5,941 nucleotides of DNA, from contig JAMWBX010000094.1 in assembly GCA_023818725.1 (NCBI GenBank), positions 1 through 5,941 on the forward strand. Direction: 5' to 3'. Every line of letters begins with the position of its first letter. The stretch's first letter is position 1. The translations under genes were made by a program, and so were the position numbers. The notes beneath the pieces are model-generated. The model was not told where the DNA came from, searched no databases, and was given only the letters and a program-made list of their open reading frames with translations. Of this stretch, positions 1 to 5,941 are shown in pieces. Source of the DNA: Candidatus Omnitrophota bacterium. Its GTDB lineage: Bacteria > Ratteibacteria > UBA8468 > B48-G9 > DTJG01.

Positions 1-171
1 ATATCAACCCCGGTTGGGCCGGTGAATGTAAAGATAAAAAAGGAAGGAGAAAAGATAGAGATAAAGGCAGAAAGCAAAAACAAAATCAAGATTATCGCAA
101 GGTTGAAAAACAAAAAAATTCAGCTAATGATTCCGGGAAAAAGAAAACTTACTCATTCTGTTTCAAAATAA
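1..171 (+). CDS. C-terminal fragment of a gene entering from the left edge, possibly a glycoside hydrolase beta-domain tail
   Basis: Frame 1 is open from the first base to a TAA at 169-171 and encodes 56 visible residues; the start lies outside the window. The visible part opens with ISTPVGPVNVKI, then alternates charged and hydrophobic residues in a pattern expected of beta strands, very rich in lysine. A 'TP-x-G-x-V-x-V' stretch followed by short strands is reminiscent of the C-terminal beta-sandwich of GH78-type alpha-L-rhamnosidases, but this is a weak resemblance over a short segment and other beta-sandwich proteins would fit. The gene runs convergently into the exported-protein gene on the minus strand and overlaps its stop by 19 bp (153-171). 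I am fairly sure that it is coding, because the frame is open up to a sensible tail-to-tail junction. I am not sure of the product. Confidence 0.5.
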   Translation: MSTPVGPVNVKIKKEGEKIEIKAESKNKIKIIARLKNKKIQLMIPGKRKLTHSVSK

Positions 172-2861
172 ACAACCTGGACATCACCTGGTTCTATGGT
201 TAGTTTAACAAGTGAAAGTTTTGAGTTTTTTTCTATATTTAAATCGCGCAATGATGTATATTCTTTTGCTGATTTTACATTCATGGTTGTGCGAATTTCA
301 AGTTCAACATATTTTCGTCTGTCCACCCTTGCAATACCATTTTGTGTTTTGTCAATGCCCTGATTATTGAATAAGGCAACAATCCATCCATTTTTTGTTT
401 TGTTAATCTGGTACATAACCTCTCCCCTGCATTTTTTCCCGTCTTTATATAGTTCAAAAGGCAATAAGTCTCGGGTAATAGCGTTCATTAAAAACGGTAG
501 TGCAGGATGCGCTCTTTCATCCATTCCTGTCATATGAGGAACAAGCGTAACAATTACAGATCCATCGCCATAGCGATTCTTTGTGATGATCGGCACATCT
601 TTCTCCGCGTATGCAATCGGCTGCGCAGTGATTAAAGAAATAATATAGGCAGAGTAAGGCACGGCCGGGTAATAGTTTTTTTCGTCAAAAGACCATCTAT
701 CAAAAATTTTTGTCCTGTCAGAACTCTTCAATCCAGCAAATCTTTCAACAGCAGGGTTTTTCCTTATTGCCTCAATGTTTAATACCAGAGTACCGCCCAT
801 TTTTAGATAATCCTCGATTACCGGAATCCATGCGCCATCAAGATTAACATCCCCGGCAGCCCATACCACAGGATAACTCATTATTGCTTGTGCTCTTGCT
901 GGTCTGTCTACAAGGACATCAAAGATATTTCCGAAAACCCCTGAAGGCATGCTCTGGACATCAGGGGTCTGTGGCATTCCTTCCACAACAGGCGCTGGAA
1001 ACCATGCCACATTGAAAAGTTCCCTTAACTCAATATCATTTTTGTCCTGAAGAAAAACATTCAGCATTTTGCAGGTATAGTTTACATTTTCATATCCATG
1101 CCCGTAGCTGAGCAAAAATGCAACTGGCGTATATGGTTCCCCTCTGTCAGGTAATCGGTTTACAAACGATTGAAAATCAACAGTTGCCCTTCCAAAAGGG
1201 CTTAATTGAACAGGGTGAGTTCCTGGACCTGGCTTGATCCATTGGTTTGTCAGGGATTGTTCCCAGTAAATCGCACTTGCGCCAGAAAGATAGTTCAGGT
1301 AATAAAATCTTCTGTACCAGCTGATGCTTACTCCGTCTGTTATCGCATACTTGCTGTGAAACCAGGATTTTGCTCCCCTTGGAACAATCGGCTCCTGCGT
1401 AAAATAATTGCAGGCGTCACCCCAGTTTCCGCTTGCATAATTGATCCATGATTTGCCATACTGTCTAGCAGCACCCCTTACAAAAGCAATTCTCATTGGC
1501 GCATGATAATTTGTAGCATCAAGCTCATAACCAACAATATCAAGGCCAAGGTCAAAAAACTTGTGGACAAGCGCTATGCTTTCGCATGAAAGGCAGGGAA
1601 TACTTTTTCTGAAATGATCAAAAGATACATTTGTTCTGTAAAACTTACTCCATTGTTCTGTCTGGCTTTTTACAAGATTTTCTCCCCATTTTTCAAGATG
1701 GGTTCTCCTATCATTTGCAAGTTTTCCCTCACCACCAGAAACCCCTACTGTTCCTACGGTTTCGCCATGGATGTATCCAAGGAATTGCTTTGCGAGACGC
1801 CCTGTCAATGCTTCATATGTAGCAGGGCCTGTTTTTTCATCATATTTTGGATTTGCGTAATTGGTAAGGATATAAAATGGAGTACCTGTTTTCTCTAGCC
1901 ATATTCTCAATGGACTGTCAGGGGATAGATCCGGGCTTTCTCCAAGATATATACCAGGTAAAAGATTGGTCCACGAAATTATCGGAATATCCTTTCTTCC
2001 AGAAAATTGCTTTTGAAATTCCCCTTTGATGTCACTATTACAACCATTTTCAAAAAGCACATCATAAAGGTTTAGTGTGTTTATATCCTGAGCGTTCCAC
2101 CAGTTCTTATTTGTTGAAATTCCGGTCCACATTGAAAAATCTTTACCACCAATAAAATTTCTTTTCCATATTGAGCCAATTGGCAGATTTTTTGCTGAGC
2201 CACGTACGGAAATATGAGCGTCAATGTTGAACGAGGAAAAATATAAAAAATCCGGTTTTTCTCTGAATACGGGCTTCCATTGCGTATCATCGGTAATACA
2301 AATAGCATCAATCTGTCTCCAGGCATCAGCAGGCTTGTTTATTATAAGTTTTAGTATTGCTTCTCCTTCAGGCAAACGGCATTCAATGAAGTCCCAGCCA
2401 AAAGAAAAACCCCAGTAAAGCTGATATTCGTCATTTTTTGGTACCACGGGTTTTGTTCCAAGATTTTCCTGTAATATTATTTTTTTGTTTTTTTCAATCG
2501 CAATGCTAAATGGTTCTTCCGCGTCTCTGTGGTCAACATACCTTACCCAGATTCTGTATTTGCCTTCTGCTGGTAAATAGATGGACCTTGTGCATTCAGC
2601 AGATGTTTCATCAGAACCTGCTGCTATTGAATTCCATTCACTCTCTCCTCCCTGAGACCATTCAGCAGATATCCCTGGTCCGGCGATAGCCCAGAAACCG
2701 GTCGCTTTTTTTGAATATTCAGGGCCTGGCCAGTATGAGAAATGTCCTTTAACGCCATCGAACCACTCGGGTTCAAGCCATAGATAGAAAGAGGTTTTCT
2801 CAGCAAAAACAAAAGCCGCAACAAGAAAAAAAAGACATATAAGAATATTCTTATTCTTCAA
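153..2861 (-). CDS. Exported multidomain glycoside hydrolase-like protein, family unassigned
   Basis: A 902-residue protein with a clear Sec signal peptide: Lys-rich N-terminus, hydrophobic core at about 6-19 and a probable cut after AFVFA at residue 20. Residues ~25-195 look like a beta-sandwich carbohydrate-binding-like module (strands such as KYRIWVRYVD at 101-110). Residues ~200-570 look like a TIM-barrel catalytic core, with acidic residues at apparent strand ends: E367 in GYIHGET, E446 in GYELDA and E534 in IYWEQS. Residues ~575-800 resemble the glutamine-amidotransferase-like domain found in GH42-type and related glycosidases (VVWAAGDVNL, then YLKMGGTLVLNIEA, then YGDGSVIVTLVPH). Residues ~803-902 form a C-terminal beta domain (GWIVALFNNQG). 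The start is TTG at 2859-2861, chosen because a strong ribosome-binding site sits 7 nt upstream and the signal peptide begins exactly there. The start overlaps the end of the fusion gene by 11 nt. Catalytic function and substrate are inferred; I recognise no specific GH family. Confidence 0.85.
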   Translation of the reverse strand: MKNKNILICLFFLVAAFVFAEKTSFYLWLEPEWFDGVKGHFSYWPGPEYSKKATGFWAIAGPGISAEWSQGGESEWNSIAAGSDETSAECTRSIYLPAEGKYRIWVRYVDHRDAEEPFSIAIEKNKKIILQENLGTKPVVPKNDEYQLYWGFSFGWDFIECRLPEGEAILKLIINKPADAWRQIDAICITDDTQWKPVFREKPDFLYFSSFNIDAHISVRGSAKNLPIGSIWKRNFIGGKDFSMWTGISTNKNWWNAQDINTLNLYDVLFENGCNSDIKGEFQKQFSGRKDIPIISWTNLLPGIYLGESPDLSPDSPLRIWLEKTGTPFYILTNYANPKYDEKTGPATYEALTGRLAKQFLGYIHGETVGTVGVSGGEGKLANDRRTHLEKWGENLVKSQTEQWSKFYRTNVSFDHFRKSIPCLSCESIALVHKFFDLGLDIVGYELDATNYHAPMRIAFVRGAARQYGKSWINYASGNWGDACNYFTQEPIVPRGAKSWFHSKYAITDGVSISWYRRFYYLNYLSGASAIYWEQSLTNQWIKPGPGTHPVQLSPFGRATVDFQSFVNRLPDRGEPYTPVAFLLSYGHGYENVNYTCKMLNVFLQDKNDIELRELFNVAWFPAPVVEGMPQTPDVQSMPSGVFGNIFDVLVDRPARAQAIMSYPVVWAAGDVNLDGAWIPVIEDYLKMGGTLVLNIEAIRKNPAVERFAGLKSSDRTKIFDRWSFDEKNYYPAVPYSAYIISLITAQPIAYAEKDVPIITKNRYGDGSVIVTLVPHMTGMDERAHPALPFLMNAITRDLLPFELYKDGKKCRGEVMYQINKTKNGWIVALFNNQGIDKTQNGIARVDRRKYVELEIRTTMNVKSAKEYTSLRDLNIEKNSKLSLVKLTIEPGDVQVVYFETE
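2839..2854. repeat. 16-bp perfect palindrome across a stop/start junction
   Basis: The sequence ATAAGAATATTCTTAT equals its own reverse complement. It covers the TAA stop of the oxidoreductase fusion and codons 3-8 of the exported protein. The AT-only outer bases and the lack of a loop make any RNA hairpin weak. It may simply reflect the Lys-Asn-Ile-Leu codons of the signal peptide. Confidence 0.4.
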
Positions 2862-4851
2862 GATTTAACCACCTCATTTGTTGTTCTGTTAGCTCAATAT
2901 CCAGCCCTGCAAGGGAGGACCTTGTTTCCATCAGTGTTCTTGGGCCGATAATCGCAAAAACAGGAAACTTCTGGCATAGTACATATGCAAGGGCTATAGC
3001 AGTTGATGGTACATTGAGTTTTCTGGCAAGTTCTTTTACCCTTTCAAGACGCTTGAAGTTGTCTTCGCTATACCAGCATCTTACCATCTGGGGGTCGCTC
3101 TGGTCTTCAGGAGTATATCTTCCAGTGAAAAATCCTCTTGCCTGGCTTGACCATGAAATAAGTGTCATCTGAGTTTTTTCAAACCATTTTCTTGACTCTA
3201 TATCAGAACTTGAGATAACCCCCGGCCAGATTGGATGAAGCATTCTTGCGAGAGAAAAGTTATTGCTTATAACAGAAAAGCCCTCCAGATTTTTCTTTCT
3301 TGCATACTCATTTGCTTCTTGCACCCTTTCAAGAGTCCAGTTTGATCCTCCAAAAATCTTTATTCTGCCTGCCCTTTTATGTTCATTCAATGCGTCCACA
3401 AATTCACCGGCAGGTATGTCAGGATTATCCCTGTGCAAAAGATAAATGTCAATGTAGTCAGTCTGAAGCCTTTCAAGGCTTACGAGAAGTTGCTTTGTCA
3501 TATCCTGCGGGTTGCACAAAGGAGTATGCGCGCCTTTATCAAGAATTATGACATCTTTGCGGATGTTTCTTGCTTTTATCCATTGACCCAGCATTTTTTC
3601 ACAAATTCCGCCGCCATAAACAAAGGCAGTATCAAAAGCGTTGCCTCCTCTTTCCACAAAGTCATCAAACATAACTGCTGCGTGTGGAAAGGTTAACTGA
3701 TTATCAGCGCCCATAAATACTTTTGATACCTTTTTATCCAGACCTTTTATTTCGCCATATTTCATTTTTGATTTTATCCCTGGCTGAAGAGGACGACCAG
3801 CGACTGTAAAAACCATCTTTTCCGGCTTTTCTTTCTCATAAACAACCCCGATGCTCTGTCTCCATGTATCCAGTGTTTTCATATTTCCAAGTGTGTCCTG
3901 CCAGCTCATAGCAGGAAATTTCGCCTGCCTGTTTTCTATATTTTCCGCTACTGTGTCTGCTTCTATGCTATACAGCCACTTATCAGTTTTTACAACAATC
4001 TCTCTTGCTTCAGGTTCGCCATAAATCTGGACAATAATTTTTGACTCTCCTCCCTGTCTGGAAATAATCCAGGGAGAAGGGATTAAAATATAGCCCTTTG
4101 TCCCGAATATCCGAACCACATTTTCCTGAGCGAGACCAACACCTGTTGAAAGCTGAGCAACGATATCGTCGGGAAATTTAACTGCTGCTATTGCCCATTC
4201 ATCCACGCCTGTGCTGCCAATGTGGCCATAACCGCTCAATTCAATGGGTTCAGCGATTTCGCCGCCAGTAGCAACACCAGCGACAAGCCGAGCCATAGAT
4301 GTACAGTAGCAGCCAACATCAAGTATTCCGCCACCGCCAAGGCTGTTATTATAAAGCCGGCTTTCAGGGTTAAAGGATGCGTGAAAACTGAATGTTGCCT
4401 GTATCACCCTTACATCTCCAATGATATTTTCCCTTATCAGTTCTACAAGTTTTTCTGTCTGTGGATGGCATCTGTACATAAATGCTTCCATCAAGAAAAC
4501 ATCATTTTCAGCAGCCGCTTCAATTATTGCCATTGCCTCTGCATGGTTGATGCCGATTGGTTTTTCACAAAGGATATGCTTTCTTGCTTCAGCTGCCTTT
4601 ATTGCCCACTCAGCATGCAAAGGATGTGGAGTTGCTATATAAACTGCTTCCACGGAATGATCAGCGAGCAAATCTTCATAACTTCCGTATGCTTTTAGCA
4701 CATTGAATTTTTCAGCAAATTCCTGTGCTTTTTTAATGTCTCTGCTTGCAACCGCTACAGGTTTGCCTGTTTCTGATTTCATAAGACCTTCGGCGAAAAC
4801 TCCAGCAATTCTGCCTGTGCTTATAATGCCCCAGGACAAGCGTTTTTTCAT
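2851..4851 (-). CDS. Gfo/Idh/MocA oxidoreductase fused to aldo/keto reductase
   Basis: A 666-residue cytoplasmic protein made of two complete enzyme families. Residues 1 to ~345 are a Gfo/Idh/MocA oxidoreductase: a Rossmann nucleotide-binding start (GIISTGRIA, 8-16), the CEKPIG motif with catalytic-type Lys97, and the GGGGILDVGCYC motif (172-183) placing Tyr182 where many relatives have His. This DxGxY form is seen in the glucose-fructose oxidoreductase and dihydrodiol/xylose dehydrogenase branch. Residues ~363-666 are an aldo/keto reductase that begins like a free-standing one (MKYGEIKGLDKKVSKV), with the full tetrad Asp407, Tyr412, Lys439 and His473, plus GSNW (502-505) and IIGPRT (634-639) near the expected cofactor site. 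Both halves are close to normal length and neither looks decayed. The ATG at 4849-4851 has an AAGG ribosome-binding site. The gene follows the cyclase-fold gene by 9 nt and overlaps the exported-protein gene by 11 nt. Likely NAD(P)-linked sugar or polyol redox chemistry; the substrate is unknown. Confidence 0.93.
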   Translation of the reverse strand: MKKRLSWGIISTGRIAGVFAEGLMKSETGKPVAVASRDIKKAQEFAEKFNVLKAYGSYEDLLADHSVEAVYIATPHPLHAEWAIKAAEARKHILCEKPIGINHAEAMAIIEAAAENDVFLMEAFMYRCHPQTEKLVELIRENIIGDVRVIQATFSFHASFNPESRLYNNSLGGGGILDVGCYCTSMARLVAGVATGGEIAEPIELSGYGHIGSTGVDEWAIAAVKFPDDIVAQLSTGVGLAQENVVRIFGTKGYILIPSPWIISRQGGESKIIVQIYGEPEAREIVVKTDKWLYSIEADTVAENIENRQAKFPAMSWQDTLGNMKTLDTWRQSIGVVYEKEKPEKMVFTVAGRPLQPGIKSKMKYGEIKGLDKKVSKVFMGADNQLTFPHAAVMFDDFVERGGNAFDTAFVYGGGICEKMLGQWIKARNIRKDVIILDKGAHTPLCNPQDMTKQLLVSLERLQTDYIDIYLLHRDNPDIPAGEFVDALNEHKRAGRIKIFGGSNWTLERVQEANEYARKKNLEGFSVISNNFSLARMLHPIWPGVISSSDIESRKWFEKTQMTLISWSSQARGFFTGRYTPEDQSDPQMVRCWYSEDNFKRLERVKELARKLNVPSTAIALAYVLCQKFPVFAIIGPRTLMETRSSLAGLDIELTEQQMRWLNLEE
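2869..2875 (-). promoter_or_regulatory. Ribosome-binding site that fixes a TTG start
   Basis: Read on the minus strand this is GAGGTGG, separated by 7 nt from the TTG at 2859-2861. It lies inside the last codons of the fusion gene. It is the main reason to accept the rare TTG start of the exported protein: no in-frame ATG lies near the signal peptide, and the hydrophobic segment would be lost with a later start. Confidence 0.75.
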
Positions 4852-4855
4852 ATAT

Positions 4856-4862
4856 CCCCCTT
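4856..4862 (-). promoter_or_regulatory. Ribosome-binding site of the oxidoreductase fusion gene
   Basis: On the minus strand the run AAGGGGG begins within the TAA stop of the cyclase-fold gene (4861-4863) and fills most of the 9-nt gap. Counting AAGG as the pairing core gives 7 nt to the ATG at 4849-4851. The closeness of stop, ribosome-binding site and start suggests that ribosomes finishing the upstream gene re-initiate here. Confidence 0.7.
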
Positions 4863-5529
4863 ATCTATAGATAACAACCGCCCTTGCAGGGCTTGCGCTT
4901 AAAGATTTTACTTTCAGTGGGAGAATAATGATTTTTGCTCTGGCCTGTCTTATTTTATCGCCATTCACAACAGGCGCAAGCGCCATTGCTCCGTTTAAAT
5001 ACAATTTTCTTAACTGAGGCAATGTTTTTGAGTCTACAGGATCCTGAATATCATCATAGCAGGGCGTATCAGAAGCAAGAATCTTTACTTTTTTTGAAAC
5101 AATCCAGTCCATACAATCAGAGTCAAAGTGCGGGCAATCAAGGACAAAGTTTTTCCTGTTCCACATCCTGTACCACCCGGTAAAAATAATAAGACAATCA
5201 CCCTTTTTTACCTTTACTCCGGATCTTATAAGCTCATGTTTTGTTATGTGACTTTCAGGTGGTTTGTCCAGTTTAATGATACTTGCAGGCAGAAATAAAT
5301 CTTTCGGGTCGATACAATCAATGGTTTTTACATTTTTCAGAAGGTGCGCTCCTGTTTCAAGATAGGTTCCTGTAAGGATTGAAAATTCTATTCTGTGTGC
5401 GCTGAATCCATTTTTTTCCACAGATGCAAGTTCAGTTATTCTTGGTCCAGCAAAAATTGGTTCACCAAGTTCGTCTCCGTAATTCCACATTCCTTCTTCG
5501 ATCAAACCACTTATTTCAACAATCTTCAT
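4861..5529 (-). CDS. Cyclase/kynurenine-formamidase-fold protein with altered metal site
   Basis: A 222-residue cytoplasmic protein of the cyclase family (Pfam Cyclase type), full length for the family (roughly 200-230). Family features in order: an N-terminal VEISGLIEEGMWNYG (4-18), the GTYLETGAH segment (54-62), the central GDCLIIFTGWYRMW (110-123), ILASDTPCYDD (150-160) and the closing ILPLKVKSLSASPARAVVI (202-220). Metal-dependent members carry H-x-G-T-H-x-D-x-P-x-H. Here the aligned residues are Leu52, Tyr56, Glu58 and His62, so two metal-binding histidines are missing and Asp is replaced by Glu. The later His and Glu ligands also seem absent (LRKLYLNGAMALAPVVNG, 173-190). It is therefore either a divergent subfamily with another chemistry or a non-catalytic protein. 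The ATG at 5527-5529 lies within the end of the upstream gene (14-nt overlap, ATGAAGATTGTTGA) and has only a weak ribosome-binding site, which points to coupled translation. Confidence 0.85.
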   Translation of the reverse strand: MKIVEISGLIEEGMWNYGDELGEPIFAGPRITELASVEKNGFSAHRIEFSILTGTYLETGAHLLKNVKTIDCIDPKDLFLPASIIKLDKPPESHITKHELIRSGVKVKKGDCLIIFTGWYRMWNRKNFVLDCPHFDSDCMDWIVSKKVKILASDTPCYDDIQDPVDSKTLPQLRKLYLNGAMALAPVVNGDKIRQARAKIIILPLKVKSLSASPARAVVIYR

Positions 5530-5941
5530 TTTTACCCAATTTTGTAAGATTTATATTATTTTTTGTGACGATTCTGTCAAGTTTTGAAAGAAGTTTTGCC
5601 ATTTTGCAGGCATAGAGAAAATGGATAAGCCCTCTGTATACTCTTGCATAATTTTTTGTCGTAAGAGTGGCAATTCCTGAAAGCCATTGCAGGTCATTCC
5701 ATCCCCTTAAGAAAAGTTCAAGATGCCACAAACTCTTAATAAGATAATCTTTTTTTCCGGTAAGAAAATATGCATATGCAAGCGGTTCAATAAAAAGTTC
5801 TGTTATTCTCGGCCCGTATTTTCTGTCAGCAAAATTTTTTATTCCATATTCAACCCATCTGAGAAAAAGTTTTCTTGCCCATTGGCTTTTTGTCGCTGGA
5901 TGATAAGCCATAAGTGCCAGCAGCACCGTATTACACGCGAA
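5516..5941 (-). CDS. C-terminal part of an alpha-helical protein running off the right edge
   Basis: The frame is open from the right edge to the TGA at 5516-5518, giving 141 visible residues. A GTG at 5924-5926 could be read as a start, but the frame continues upstream of it (FACNT) with no stop, so the gene almost certainly begins outside the window. The visible part is rich in amphipathic helices, with a segment PLAYAYFLTGKKDYLIKSLW about one third of the way in. The 'AYAYxLTGxKxYL' pattern is typical of alpha/alpha-toroid proteins such as polysaccharide lyases and unsaturated glucuronyl or GH127-like hydrolases. I see no catalytic motif in this part, and the tail (NINLTKLGKNEDC) looks flexible. 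It overlaps the cyclase-fold gene by 14 nt and is the most upstream visible gene of the operon. A carbohydrate-related role is inferred from fold style and neighbours only. Confidence 0.75.
   Translation of the reverse strand, partial: FACNTVLLALMAYHPATKSQWARKLFLRWVEYGIKNFADRKYGPRITELFIEPLAYAYFLTGKKDYLIKSLWHLELFLRGWNDLQWLSGIATLTTKNYARVYRGLIHFLYACKMAKLLSKLDRIVTKNNINLTKLGKNEDC

Noticed and set aside
140..180. Rho-independent terminator between the convergent genes
   Set aside because: No GC-rich inverted repeat followed by a T-run could be found at the junction on either strand.
1614..1898. Plus-strand open frame with hydrophobic cysteine-rich stretches
   Set aside because: Antisense to the barrel-like core of the exported protein; the hydrophobicity arises from reading the complementary strand.
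3379..3696. Open frame of 105 codons on the plus strand
   Set aside because: Antisense to the well-conserved aldo/keto reductase half; no recognisable domain.
3763..3765. Possible internal start (Met363) giving a separate aldo/keto reductase
   Set aside because: The residues begin like a free-standing aldo/keto reductase, but the reading frame is continuous from the upstream domain and the only purine-rich stretch (AGGGAT) is too far upstream for a convincing ribosome-binding site.
4222..4698. Open frame of 158 codons on the plus strand
   Set aside because: It lies entirely antisense to the Gfo/Idh/MocA half of the fusion gene, has a cysteine-rich, low-complexity style unlike a real protein, and shows no ribosome-binding site I can defend.
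5924..5926. GTG as the start of the rightmost gene
   Set aside because: The same frame is open to the window edge, no ribosome-binding site can be seen in the 15 bases left, and the fragment would start in the middle of a helix.

Overview
The window is an AT-rich bacterial segment that is almost entirely coding. Four genes lie in a row on the minus strand, and the tail of one gene enters from the left on the plus strand. A Sec-type signal peptide, good Shine-Dalgarno sites and a TTG start all point to a bacterium. The mix of a large secreted glycosidase-like protein, a sugar-oxidoreductase fusion and an alpha-helical toroid-like protein resembles the polysaccharide-degrading repertoires of PVC-type or related environmental lineages. 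That placement is an impression from protein style; no marker gene is present to prove it.

Layout in minus-strand transcription order (right to left): (1) the C-terminal part of an alpha-helical protein that starts beyond the right edge (5941-5516); (2) a cyclase/kynurenine-formamidase-fold protein (5529-4861) whose metal-binding residues appear mostly replaced; (3) a 666-residue natural fusion of a Gfo/Idh/MocA oxidoreductase with an aldo/keto reductase (4851-2851); (4) a 902-residue exported protein with a jelly-roll-like N-terminus, a barrel-like core, a glutamine-amidotransferase-like domain and a C-terminal beta domain (2861-153). The junctions are a 14-nt overlap, a 9-nt gap and an 11-nt overlap, so this is very probably one translationally coupled operon with its promoter outside the window. 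On the plus strand, 1-171 is the end of a gene whose last residues weakly recall the C-terminal beta domain of GH78-type rhamnosidases. It converges on the operon with a 19-bp tail-to-tail overlap.

Taken together, the operon looks like a small glycan or sugar-acid utilisation unit. An exported hydrolase-like protein would act on a polymer outside the cytoplasm. A cytoplasmic bifunctional redox enzyme would oxidise or isomerise a released sugar, and a cyclase-fold protein of uncertain activity would act on a product. The substrate cannot be read from the sequence. No RNA genes, insertion sequences, CRISPR arrays or attachment sites were seen. The only non-coding DNA is the 9-nt gap at 4852-4860.
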